A stretch of DNA of 64,000 nucleotides from Purshia tridentata. Its lineage: Eukaryota > Streptophyta > Magnoliopsida > Rosales > Rosaceae. A model generated the notes under the pieces. The model worked only from the letters and a program-made list of their open reading frames with translations, did not search any database and was not told where the DNA came from. The DNA lies in NCBI GenBank assembly GCA_003254885.1, contig QANT01000142.1:3342-67341 (forward strand). The letters are read 5' to 3'. Each line of letters begins with the position of its first letter. The first letter of the stretch is position 1. This document shows positions 13,422 to 25,066 of this stretch, piece by piece. Both the position numbers and the translations under genes were made by a program.

Positions 13422-13754
13422 TTCGATTTCCACTGGTCCAAATATGGTGGAGTTGGATTGGTTTAGACTGTGGCTTAATGTTCTAAGCATACAAAGTGTA
13501 GGCTCCCATCATTGAATATAATCATTGGACTGTGCTAAAATTCCTAGCAATTAGTCACAGAATTAATAATATCTCCAGTCTTTTTGAAGAATAATGTTAT
13601 ATCTCCATTCTTTTGTTTGAATGTACAATGTACCGTCATACTATATTTCAGTTGTAACGGCAGAGTTTTCATGCCATCTTTTTATGGATTCGTTTTAGCT
13701 GCTACTATTTCAGTTTTAACTTCATACTTTCCATGTCCATCTTTTTGGGGAATC

Positions 13755-13934
13755 TGTTAGGATCAGGTTGCTCAAACTTTTAATTAGTATCTGATTCCCC
13801 TATATATAAGCTGTAATAGCCTATGATGTAATTCTCATGCTGAAAGTTGAGTGAAAATTCCCTGAGCAGTCGTCCATATTTGAAGGCTCTCTTCCAGATT
13901 CTATCTTTAATATTTTCTTTTCGGGTCTTTAACA
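13755..13934 (+). mobile_element. Possible solo LTR-like fragment
   Basis: The segment begins TGTTAGGATC, ends TTTAACA, holds a TATATATAAG box and a downstream CT/A-rich stretch, and separates the second CHX 3' region from the third CHX relic. This is the make-up of a small LTR. No matching target duplication is seen, so this is only a candidate fossil. Confidence 0.25.
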
Positions 13935-14830
13935 GGTTCATCTTTGATCCACTTATGCCAACCTACGGACCCACTAAAAAATTGTATCTCTTAGGTTATT
14001 GAATTGAAGTATGTTTGGGTTTACAAGATTGATGAGGGGTTTGTAGGAATAATCCGGCGAAATTAACAAGCTCCCCAGAGGCCCGAGTTCCGGGCACTCA
14101 CTCCTCTAATTTAAAGCCAAGGCTACTTCACCGCCAGGTCTTCGCCCCAAGGTTGCAGCTGCCTGTCTCACGAATCACGTACAGCAATGGTTGTGCAGCA
14201 TTTCTGACTACATTCTCTTCATATGTGATTGAGTTATCCATGCTGTGATTCGTGAGATAGGCCATTGCAATCTGTTTTGGTTGAGGTGAAGTGGCCTTAC
14301 CTCTAAATAGGAGGAGTGAGTGCCTGGAACTGGGGCCTGTGGGGAGCTTGTTAATTCACCTGGTTTCTCCACACCAGCAACAGTCTTGGTAATGCAACAG
14401 TGCAATGGTCAGGTATCATTGAATTTGGCCTCTGAGGTGGAGCAAGAGTCACCTGAAAGAGACTCGGAATCAACGTAATGTGATTACGATTGGTCTGAAT
14501 ATGGTGGATTGGATTGGTTTAGAATGTGACTTAACGTTCTAAGTATACATATGTTAAATATTCCACGTCCTCATAATATGGTTGAGTTGTGCACTATATA
14601 AGCCTTGAACAATTCCTCCTTGCAAATTGGTTTTTTTGAGGATGAGTTAGGCCCCTTAGCTTAACACATACATTTTATAGTTAGTCCTGATATAGTTGAA
14701 TTGTGCACTATGTAAGTCTTAGACAATTTTTTCTTTACAAGCCGGTTATATATAGTGTAGGTGCCTATCATTGAATATAATCATTATATTTTGCTGAAAT
14801 GCTGGAAATTAGTCATACAGTCATCTTTAC
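13935..14830 (+). pseudogene. Collapsed third CHX copy with inverted tail
   Basis: Three CHX-derived pieces lie side by side. At 13935-14050 is sequence like the leader exon and leader intron of the second CHX gene (compare 9440-9570). At 14063-14239 is the CHX C-terminal coding region in reverse orientation (compare 13112-13295). At 14240-14478 is the C-terminal coding region in direct orientation, down to a stop codon that matches the second copy's end, followed by similar 3' UTR to about 14830. The membrane domain is absent and the coding remnant is out of frame in places. It is a dead tandem duplicate reshaped by deletion and an inversion-type duplication. Confidence 0.8.
14552..14755. 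mobile_element. Possible LTR-derived insertion in the CHX relic 3' UTR
   Basis: Comparison with the second CHX 3' UTR shows about 200 extra bases here. They start TGTTAAATATTCCACG and contain two diverged copies of a block with GTTGAGTTGTGCACTATATAAG, plus GATGAGTTAGGCCCC, wording common in plant LTR ends. It is treated as a small, degraded LTR-type fossil; the family is not identified. Confidence 0.35.
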
Positions 14831-15582
14831 AATTTCATTCATATTTGTTTGGTCAGCCAATTATTTGTGGGAGATATTTGCAACAGAGCTTTGCTAGTGA
14901 CAATGGTGGCGGTTGTTGTTGTTTTAGCATTTCACTTAACAAAATAGACAAAGTCCAAATGTACGTTGCTTCTCATCATTGGCTACAGCAGCATCTCAAC
15001 TAACGCAGAACCAACATGTATGACACTATGAGGCTGCCGAACAGAGATAGAGGACTAAAATCTTACGTTTAAAAAATGGTGTTAATATAACGCTACATTG
15101 CCAACTTAATTAGTAGGGTACATACAACAAAAGAGTTAACAAACTGCACATTGTAATTAAGTGGGGTTATGTTTTTTTTATGCCAAAACAGATGCTCAAC
15201 GTAAAATTACACGTGTGGTAACATCCAAACAAAATTTCTCTGAATGCAACAAGAGCCACTCAGCTGGTCACAAACTTATGCATGTTGGTGGCTGGTCTCA
15301 AATGCTTAGTCACGACGAGTAATGTTAAAGACCATATTGTTAAAGTAAGATTTGCCTATACGAGTGTTTATGCATCGTTGGTATCGTAAATTTGGTACAT
15401 ATAATTTTATTGTTTTTAAGTATAAACTCGTACTCTTGCAAGATTAGGTAGCTACCACTGTTTCAAGCTTTAATACTAGCTACCTAGCTAGTAGCTACTA
15501 CAGCCAAGAGGCACATTAATTGGGCATATTCTTCAATAAAATCCTAGGACTAAAATGACAAACTAGCAACCTCGAATGGCAG
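14831..15582. other. Intergenic region upstream of first dirigent gene
   Basis: No gene is seen. The region contains ACACGTGT near 15209, an ACGT-core element of the kind bound by bZIP factors, within plausible promoter distance of the dirigent gene. Confidence 0.4.
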
Positions 15583-16199
<617 letters not shown>

Positions 16200-17151
16200 T
16201 TAAGCTATGATTCACAACTCCGAGAACAATTCTTGCATATAATGAGTGTATACAACACCCTTCTCGTAATAAACTTACTTAATTACTTATTATGACACTT
16301 GTTGTATGTAAGAATTTCTCCTATTATCAAACGTCACGAGTGTCATAATAATATAATTCGATGGCAATTCCTAATCGCTTTCACTATGCTGGAATGAAGG
16401 TACTTCAACTATTGTAATCTCATCACTAATAAATAGAGAGAGGACTAATTAAGGAAGGTGTGTTCCAATGTCTTATGATTAATAGTACTGTGCCAAGCTT
16501 AAACTTCTAGTTTGCAGGTGCGCAAGTCAGTAATTATGCTTGAGCTTAATATTTCCGCTTCATTTTTAGAAGTTATGGCTGGTATGAGACAACAGACGCT
16601 TGTATACATGCAAATTCAAAATCACAATTAATTAATTTGCTTTTCTTTTACATTAACATTGGTAATTCTACTTGTAATACAGATTATTGAGATAGCTACT
16701 CTCAACCTGGGTGTGCCTATATATTCGTCCATCATACAAATAAATTAACATCCACATGTAACAAAAAAATAAGGATAATATTATTTTATCAAACTGTGAA
16801 TTTATACCAAACATTTAGTTAAGATTGTAAAGGATATATCTAAACTCATAGTCTAACAGCATAATAATGTGTTTAGCACCAAAGAAAACATATAATGTGT
16901 TTAACAAGAGAACCTTTCCGTTATATTATATAATTGTATCCATTCATACAGGATCGATGCACTTTAGATCTTATAGCATCTTTTGTGAGAGAATTGTTAA
17001 CTTTGAAAATTAATTGGTCAACTTCTTGCTAGGTTCTGAGTATTTTTAGTGTTGTCTCAAGAACCCTTGCAATCAAGGTAGCCTTACTATATGTCTCAGT
17101 GATGCTCGTTGCAATCATAACACTTAATGAGCCTTATGATTGTTTAGGCCC
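16200..17151. other. Intergenic DNA after first dirigent gene
   Basis: Apart from the 3' UTR it is AT-rich, with no supported gene. Confidence 0.5.
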
Positions 17152-17154
17152 TTA

Positions 17155-17614
17155 GGCCCCGTTTGGTTTCCAGAATTGATTTCTTAGGAAATCAATTGCT
17201 ATGCCTTTTCCAAAGGTAAGGAAATATAAGATTACATTTTCCCGTTTGATAATGTTAGGAAAGTAAACAATAATTCCCTTTTTATTTCCATTCCTTATTT
17301 GGTTTGTGTAGGAAAAGGAAATAAAATTGATATAATTTTCCAATTATATTCTTATTTATTAAACACAAGCGATATTTATTTTAATTTATTTTAAAAATTT
17401 TAGGGTTAATTTAGTAAATAGAAAAATCAATAAATGCTTTTCCAAGAGGGGGGAAACCAAAACCCAAGCTCCAGCAAGGGTTTTATTTTCCCTCCAATAA
17501 GGGAAATCATTTCCCTTGGGCTAGGAAATGATTTCCCTTCCATGTACTTACCAAACAATGAAATATAATTGATTTCCCATTCCTAGGCCTCCAAAACTTG
17601 AATCAAATGGGGCC
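17155..17614. mobile_element. Tourist-like MITE (PIF/Harbinger type)
   Basis: The ends form an imperfect terminal inverted repeat: GGCCCCGTTTGGTT on the left, and the reverse complement GGCCCCATTTGATT on the right. The element is flanked by TTA on both sides (17152-17154 and 17615-17617), the target preferred by PIF/Harbinger transposons. At 460 bp with no coding capacity it is a non-autonomous element. Its right TTA also serves as the left TTA of the next element. Confidence 0.75.
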
Positions 17615-17617
17615 TTA

Positions 17618-18723
17618 TAGTGCGTTTGGATGAAGTAGTTTGAAATTACTAAGGAATTTACAAATGAAGGAATTTAAAATGATGTAATTTAAAATTCTAG
17701 AATATATAAATTTTCTTGTTTGGCTAACATATAAACATAATAGAATTTAAATACGAAATTTAAAGTGAATTTTTTTTTAATGCCATCAATTATAAATGAG
17801 TAATGATGGATGGTAGTAACAAGAAGGATGATGCTTGTGGTGAGTTGGCAATATTGGTAGGGGTGATGATCCATGGGTAGTGAGAGAAATGGTAGTGGTG
17901 GTGGTGGCGGCGGTGACAGTTGTGGTGACGATGGCAATGGTGGCAATGGTGGTGGTGGTAGCGGTAGAGTGGTGGTAGTGATGGTAGTGGTGCATGTTGT
18001 GCTGGTAGTGACCGGTGGCGGCAACGATGGTGGTGACGATGGAGATGGTGGTGGTGGTGGTGGCGACAACGGTGACATTGAGGATGGTGGTATTGGAGAG
18101 GCAATAGTGGCAGTGGTGGAGGCGGTGATGGTGGTGGTGGCGGTAGCGTAGTGGTAAGTAATGGCAGTGGTGGATGTGGCACTGGTTGTGACCGGTGGCA
18201 GCGACGATGGTGGTGAGGGTGGAAATGGTGGTGGTGGCAGTGGCAACATCAACGATGGTGGTGGTGGAGGGGTGGTGGTGGAGGGGTAGTGGTGGCAATG
18301 GTAGTGGTGGAGGTTGTGGTGGTGGTGGTGGTGACTGTAGCGGCGACGAAAAAGATGGTGGTGGTGAAGGTGATGACAGTGGTAGAGGTGGTGGTGGTGG
18401 TGGTGGCGGCAATGGCGACAGTAGTGGTGACGATGGTGGTGGCGGTGGCGGTGGCAGTGTGGTAGTGGTATTGTGATTATTTAGTAAAGTGATAAGTGTA
18501 CATGACTTATTTTTCTTTTATAAAAATTGGAATTTGTAAATGACATCAATTTAAATAGAATTTAAAGTTGGAATTTATAGCACTCAAATCTCAAGTTTTT
18601 TTTCTACATAGAATTTACAAAATTCTGTGTTTATGAACTCAAACGAGGAAATTAGAACATGTAATTTATTAAATACTGAGTTTTATCTAAATTATAAGTT
18701 TTTTTCTCCATCCAAACGCACCA
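17618..18723. mobile_element. Second Tourist-like MITE carrying a GGT minisatellite
   Basis: The left end TAGTGCGTTTGGATGAAG and the reverse complement of the right end TGGTGCGTTTGGATGGAG match at 16 of 18 positions. TTA flanks both sides (17615-17617, 18724-18726). The AT-rich arms resemble each other as inverted repeats for roughly 100 bp, while the middle 600 bp is a GGT-rich repeat. No transposase is encoded. TIR plus TTA points to PIF/Harbinger. Confidence 0.7.
17873..18474 (+). repeat. GGT/GGC/GAT-rich minisatellite
   Basis: About 600 bp built almost only of G-rich triplets (GGT, GGC, GAT, AGT). A higher-order unit of 180 bp is visible: GTGACCGGTGGC recurs at 18008 and 18188 with similar surroundings. 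The open frames on both strands (Gly-rich on +, Pro/His-rich on -) follow from the triplet repeat and are not genes. The + strand could form G-quadruplexes. Confidence 0.85.
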
Positions 18724-18726
18724 TTA

Positions 18727-19003
18727 GGGTCTGTTTTGTAACATTTTGGCTTTTGTTTTTCCAATAAAGAATAAAAAGTTTCAGAAAAAAGTGTGAATAG
18801 ATCGAAATAATAGATTAGAGCAAAGAGAAGAAAATTTATATGAAATGAAAAATCGAAAAGCTAAAAATAATATTTAAGATTCTTATTATTTTATTTTAAG
18901 CTTTAGTTTTAGTTTCAAAGGCAGAATCGTAACTCACAATTCCTGTTTTTCAGTATTTGTAACAAAAATTTCCCTTGAATTTCTACCAAACAAAAAAAAT
19001 CCC
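18727..19003. mobile_element. Possible third MITE next to the pair
   Basis: The left end GGGTCTGTTTTGTAAC and the reverse complement of the right end GGGATTTTTTTTGTTTGG are loosely alike. The left flank is TTA but the right flank is TTC. The match is weak, so it is offered only as a candidate. Confidence 0.3.
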
Positions 19004-19059
19004 TTCTAATTTGATTGGTGCGTGGATTGTCCAACAGCTACCTTCGTACTTTGTGATCT

Positions 19060-19292
19060 ATCCACTCTGTGATGTATCTTTATTGGACCAGAAGAGGATT
19101 TGCATTTGATGGCCATCTTGGTCTTCTTTGAGTATAGGGATGAGTTTGATCTTTGTTCTGTAACATTGCATGTTCACTTGTTTGTTCTGGTCTGTAATTT
19201 GTGCCGGATTGACTTGTCATTCAATTGACTGCAGTACTCTTGTAATTCCTTGATTTGCTTTAATGAAATTTCTCATTCAACCAAAAAAACTA
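19060..19292 (+). mobile_element. Possible 5'-truncated LINE 3' end
   Basis: This is a GC-moderate block ending TTTAATGAAATTTCTCATTC then AACC and A7. Plant non-LTR retrotransposon 3' ends often look like this. No reverse transcriptase motif remains and no clear target duplication was found. Confidence 0.25.
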
Positions 19293-20208
19293 GATTAAAG
19301 TTCTTTTGTGCCATTTCTCTCTCTAATTAGGATGCTTTTATTAATTACTACATGCATCATGCGAGAATCAAGTTCATAAAATGACTTTCTTATGGGATGA
19401 AGAAGAAATATTAATGTTCAAATAAAACGCAACACAAGCTAGATATTAGTTTGCTCCATAAAAAACCAAAGTTAATACTCAATTATATATACAATCTAAA
19501 ATAGAAGCTAAGCAACCCTAATCCAAACAAGTAAGAAGTACTATCCTTTTACAAAAGAAAGAATTGCAACGCTACATAATCAAACCGATGCTCTATGTGA
19601 GGAAATTTATATTCTTGAAGCTTCCTTTTCTTTCAGTCTAACTTGAAGGCTTTTTGCCTTTAAATTGTCAATTATTATAGCCAGCTAAGTTGAGTAGTGC
19701 TCCAATTCTCTGATCTGTTTGTCCACAGCTACTACACATTTGTTTAATAGAGAGCATCATATTCTTCTACCAAAATAGTAACACATAGCAAGTCACAAGA
19801 TAGGAAGATTTTGTTTGAATACAATGTCTTCTACTAAACAGAGATTAGGTAATCATAAAGGCCAGTCTTGACCAAACTAATAAGGACATGACGATATGGT
19901 CAGCCCCACCAGCCTAAAAATGTTCTCAATTATTTCGTTTTCAATTAAAGAATAATTTATTATAAAAAACAAATTTTAAAAAAGTTTTCGCCATATAGAC
20001 ACCACTAAAGTTGAAACTTGAAACCAAAATTGTTTTAAGTAAAAAATAATAATTATTGGCATCGGAAATGACAATGGGGATTATAATTTCTTAGATGGGG
20101 TTAGGTATAACTTATAAGTCGGTAGTAGGGCAACGCATTGCACAAAAGTTGTTATCGCCCTATATATATCTATTCTCTATTAATTTGCCCACTTAATAGA
20201 ATATCGGT

Positions 20209-20390
20209 GCAGCACCCTATTATTTGAGGAGGTTAATTTATGAATTTAAAATGTTTATGTTTTCTTTTGGCAAAAAAAAAAGTTTATGGTTCTTTATATT
20301 CAATCGAACTTGGGTGCGACACCCTTATTATTTGAGGAGATTAATTATAAATTTATTAAGTTTATGTTTTTCTTTTTAATTTAGAGAGAG
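20209..20390. repeat. Diverged tandem duplication, about 107 bp period
   Basis: CACCCTATTATTTGAGGAGG and what follows at 20209 recurs at 20316 with small changes (CACCCTTATTATTTGAGGAG). Downstream, GATCGAACTTGGGTG also repeats AATCGAACTTGGGTG. Confidence 0.6.
20253..20297 (+). mobile_element. Possible micro-insertion (TTGGC + A10)
   Basis: GTTTATG.TTTCTTT on the left and GTTTATGGTTCTTT on the right flank TGGC plus ten A. The flanks match imperfectly. It fits the micro-insertion pattern but is weaker than the others. Confidence 0.35.
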
Positions 20391-22710
20391 AGAGAGATCG
20401 AACTTGGGTGTAAGGAAAATTGTACAGTCCTTAAAACTAGGCTACCAAATAACTACTTAAAAAGAATTTATAGTAGTTGATAGAGGTTTATTTAATTTTC
20501 CCATTCACAATCATGAAATTGTAATTAATTTTAAATCCTTGATAAAATCTAGGTTAAACCATACAATGATGAGTAAAATATTTGATTTGATATATAATCC
20601 AATATATAGGATTTATCCAAATTGATATTAAGTGATAAATCTTGATAAGTTATTATCCAAATTGTAAATGGAAGAACTTATAATTAAAACTATCCTATAA
20701 ATTAATTTTAATTAATTAAATTTTTTTTATTAGTTTGATATATATTATCATTTAACATGATATGAGAGTTAAGTTTGTAACAGGTCTTGAGTCTAATCCA
20801 TTTCTATTTGGCAGTATATGTTTGTTCTTTAAAAATATTAATACATTTTTTAAAGATTCAAAGACCAAAATTGCTAACGAATCAAAATTTAAGGACTAAA
20901 ATTAAAATTTTGAAACCACGATGATTAAATATGTTTTTGGAGTAAAATACAGGGACCAAAAACTTATTGAATCCTCTTTTAAATTCAAGAAAGAAGGAAG
21001 CTACACGAATTGAGAGTGTCTTTATTATTGGTGCTATAGTTTCGAGAATTAAGAGTTTCATTTGAATGTGTTAAGAGGCACACTTGACTTGAGCTAACTC
21101 ACCTACCGTATATATAAAGAAATATATTATAAGTCACTTTTCATATGGACCAGCACTACAATCAACGCCTACCTCTACCAACCTCTCACCAGGCACCAGA
21201 ATAGAATGCAAAAAAAGTGCATAAAAATTTGACCGCAATCAGTGTCAAAATCCAAAACTAGATATTTTTTTACATAGAAAGCTAAGAATATATATGCCAA
21301 TTTTTTTTACCATCTTTCTGTTCTGATTCATGCTAATTTGACAAATGATTTGTCATTAAAAGTAATGTTCTTTCTCAAACATGATAACATAATATGTCAG
21401 ACTATATATATGTAAATATTTATTTAATAGATAATATAATTTGACAGTCTAATAATATAACAACATCTATAATCTATGTTTGTTGAGAGAAGATTAGTCC
21501 TCTAATTAGCTTGTTTATGGTTTATGACTTTTCTTCATCGATATCAAACATTTCACCATCTTTTTCTTATCATCTTCTACTATGGCCATACATCAATTAT
21601 CAAGGACTTCACTTTACGTCGCTTTTCAATTTGTCCTCATTCCTGAGTACTCCTCCCTAATGCCTTTGCACTTTGCAATCCCATCGCTGACTCTTTTTAA
21701 AGCTCTGTCATCATGATTATTTTTAGCAGCCTGGCCTAAAAACTGATCCTAATTAATTTAATCTCGTTCTTGTGGTGCTCCACATGGTACAAGTTGAGCA
21801 AATTTAATCATAAGTGGCTAACTTTTGCTTAGAATAATAGTTTTAATGAACGGCACATTGATAAAGCAAATTAGTATGATGTAATGAGGATTATGGAGGA
21901 GCTATTAAAACAGATATAATTAATTATACCAAAGCACAACGCACCAATGAAATCAATTTCATTTTTTTTTTGGACGCTTCATAAAAAGGTTGGTATTGAT
22001 GGAAGGACTTGTTCTGTTGTCTGCTTGCAAGTTGTAACTTTGAAATCCTTTGAACCCAGATCAAAAGAAAAAGAGACAATCCTTTGAACTACTTAATTCT
22101 TGGTCTATGTCAGAAGTGTCAGTAGTCGGAAGTTTTATAGTCTGATATGTTATACTTATATGTTGTCGAACTATTAATTTGAACCATAAATTAATTAAGT
22201 AAACTTATTTATTTTAATGCGTGATTCGAATATAACATATTAGAATACAATCATCTGTATACTCTCTCCAATTTCTTTTTTACTACCATGCAATCATGCA
22301 TGCTTTCATTTTCATGGTTATCTGTAAGTCTTTGTATATAGACAGACCATATACATTCATGAGGAATTGCTAGGCTGAAACTTCAACCTTCAGAAATCAA
22401 TTTCAAAGGCAAAGTCCTTGGTCATTATTGCCTTAGATCCAGAAAAAGAGGGATGTGGAAGAAAGGATATCATCTATGCTACACTTGGGAGTCAAACTAA
22501 GGCTCTACAATCTTATTTAATAATCATATTTGGTTATTTTCTTGGTGATGTACATTATATGGTGACAGTGGTAGGTGGCAAGAAAGCTTTATCAAGAGGA
22601 AAAGTCTAATAAGAAAAGCATGGAATCCTTATCCCCTTACACATACAAATTATACTCCAAGTGGAATTGGTTTTTAGCTTTTCGATTAATTAATCCAGCT
22701 TCTAAGTGCT

Positions 22711-22717
22711 TATATAA
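22711..22717 (+). promoter_or_regulatory. TATA box of second dirigent gene
   Basis: TATATAA lies 134 bp upstream of the ATG, followed by a CT-rich leader. Confidence 0.55.
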
Positions 22718-22850
22718 TGCCATGAATTGGGACTGATAGCAAACTACCAAGTAGCTAGTTATTAGCAAAGCTCATTTCTTTTGAGCCAGAATAATATTCC
22801 TTTCCTCTGTTCTCTTTGAGCTCTGCAGCTTCTGCTTTTCATAACCCATA

Positions 22851-23411
22851 ATGGGGGCAAGAAATTCCATTGCTCTTTTTTCCTTCTTCTTCATGTTCCT
22901 TGCTTTGTCTTCAGCCTACCCAAGAAATAAAAACCAGTATAAACCATGCAAGCACCTAGTGCTGTACTTCCATGACATTATTTACAATGGCAAAAATGCT
23001 GCTAATGCTACCTCTGCAATTGTTGCAGCCCCTCAAGGAGCTAATTTGACCATCTTGGCACCCCAATTTCATTTTGGGAACATTGCAGTTTTCGATGACC
23101 CCATTACCCTCGACAACAATCTGCACTCAAAGCCCGTTGGCAGGGCACAAGGACTCTACATATATGATACAAAGAACACATTCACTTCTTGGCTTGGGTT
23201 TTCATTTTCTCTGAACAGCACAGACTACCAAGGTAGCATAAATTTCATTGGAGCTGATCCCATTTTGGTGAAAGCCAGGGATATATCCGTCGTGGGTGGC
23301 ACTGGAGATTTTTTCATGCACCGGGGAATTGCAACCATAATGACTGATGCGTATGAAGGTGAAGTGTACTTCAGGCTCCGAGTGGATATCAAATTCTATG
23401 AGTGTTGGTGA
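22851..23411 (+). CDS. DIR: Dirigent protein (second copy)
   Basis: A single-exon ORF of 186 residues. A signal peptide of about 22 residues ends at LALSSA. The mature protein starts near C33 in [18 protein letters not shown] and ends KFYECW, with C185 as the likely disulfide partner. Further family motifs are [37 protein letters not shown] and [14 protein letters not shown]-glycosylation sites include NAT, NLT and NST. It is secreted and expected to steer coupling of monolignol radicals in the wall. It differs widely from the other dirigent gene in the window, with an extra [12 protein letters not shown] loop and [10 protein letters not shown] in place of LNIMGADLM. It is therefore an older paralogue, possibly with a different product, not a recent duplicate. 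Confidence 0.92.
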   Translation: MGARNSIALFSFFFMFLALSSAYPRNKNQYKPCKHLVLYFHDIIYNGKNAANATSAIVAAPQGANLTILAPQFHFGNIAVFDDPITLDNNLHSKPVGRAQGLYIYDTKNTFTSWLGFSFSLNSTDYQGSINFIGADPILVKARDISVVGGTGDFFMHRGIATIMTDAYEGEVYFRLRVDIKFYECW

Positions 23412-25066
23412 ATTTAAGCATATTAGCATTAATTCTGAGTTTTGGATTGTGAGAATGAGAGTGGTGTTCAAATATGTTCTGTTTCACGCATGGTGTGCTT
23501 AGTTTGGGAGTTCTTGGTGATTGCAGCTAAGCACGAGCTTAGTCAACCAATAAACACTAATATGGTTACATAGTCGCCCTTGAAATTTCAGGTCCTTTTT
23601 CCTTATGTATAAATTTGTATCACAAAGTTACTGCATGTGCTGCTTATTTTGATCTAGTGCGTGAACTTTTTTGGTTTCTTAAGATAAGAAGAATATAAGA
23701 GAATTGAACATACTAAAATATAATAGGCTACTCAAACATTAATTAATAAAAATACAAAAGAAAGGAGGTGATTTAATTGTGATCCGAGGATGCGTGGAAA
23801 TATATATTTGAGGAAGCTAGACCAGTGGTCAAGTACCAAGAAGATAGTTAGACAGCAACATAGCAACAAAAAAATTAGAATTAAGTAGGATCACATCGTC
23901 AAAATAGCAGATCATAGAGATATAAATGACACAGATTTTGAGGTAAGAGATGTACTTTAATAACATTGATGCTGTGTTTGATATTTTTTAGGCACTTGTG
24001 TCATTCCAACTTTCTGTGTCTAATAAGAAGTAAAAATAATCATATCAATGTGTTGAAAAGCAGATTGTGAATGGAAAAAGATATGAAGAGCTTAGAGACA
24101 AGTTGCTCATGACTTATTTGCAAAGGGATTGGCTTGGAAAGGGAAATCATGAGTGGGCTTGTGCTTTCTCACCCTTCTTGTTCCCCAAAAAAGAGGGGAT
24201 CTTGGCTTATATTTGATGATAGCTAGATGGTGGAAAATACCACTTCACTATTAGTCTATTTCTACACCATTAGAGCAGTATCAGATCATGAGATAAATTG
24301 AAAATCACTGTTTGTAGCTATTAATAGGTGTCTGACAGTAGACATCTCATTCCCAAACAGATGTGTAATGTCACTAATGCACAAAAAGATGCAGGATATG
24401 AACTTTAACGGTAGATAGATTTAGAAGATATGAACTCGTTCAATCTGGTCCAACTCTGACTCTATCTGATGCGGATTCAAACATGCATCATGTTTTTCAT
24501 GTGTAGCTTTTAGAAACCCAAAACATGTTATTAGCTCCTACCAGAAGTTGATGAATGAATGCTTGGAGGTAGATGAGTAGATATTCATGTCAGTTTAATC
24601 TGCGAGTACATTGAGGGCAGTTCTTGTAGGATCTACCCTTTGGACTATTTGGATATTTCAGACAATTTATACTTGTACATATATGTTATAAAAAAAAAAA
24701 AATACTAATGAGTAATCAAGGATTGTTGTAACTACTAACTTGTAATAGAAAAAGTTAGAACATCAAACCTAACTTTGATACCAAGAAAACAAAGTTACAC
24801 AAAACAGAGGAATTAAGTTGTAAATACTAGAAGCTGATATCCAAACAAATTAATACAAGAACATCAATCAATGGGCGAATAACCCACACAACTTACTTGG
24901 AATTTATAAACATTCTCTTATTCCACACTCCAATTAATATCATGCATCATGACTACAACGGTACAACCCCAACTAATACAACACCCCATTATTTCATTCC
25001 AAATTGACATGCTTAATCACTTCCGATGGCTTCATTCTTTTCTGCAATGCTTAACATCTGCAATTG
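23412..25066. other. Intergenic DNA
   Basis: After the dirigent 3' UTR no gene is supported. Scattered sequence near 24100-24200 vaguely resembles the end of a copia-type polyprotein but is too short to call. Confidence 0.4.

Larger units (their letters stand above)
19293..22700. other. Intergenic DNA between transposon cluster and second dirigent gene
   Basis: AT-rich throughout, with short repeats. I see no supported gene. The longest open frame near the end (22418-22609) has no recognisable domain. Confidence 0.5.

Noticed and set aside
17689-18476. Long Gly-rich (+) and Pro/His-rich (-) open frames
   Set aside because: They are created by the GGT-type triplet repeat inside a MITE. Any frame of such a repeat stays open; there is no start context, domain or splice support.
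24080-24200. Weak resemblance to the end of a copia-type polyprotein
   Set aside because: Only a few residues look alike and no LTR or primer site accompanies them.
24760-24800. TTTGATACCAAG, like a reversed retroelement primer-binding site
   Set aside because: A short word alone, with no LTR end next to it.
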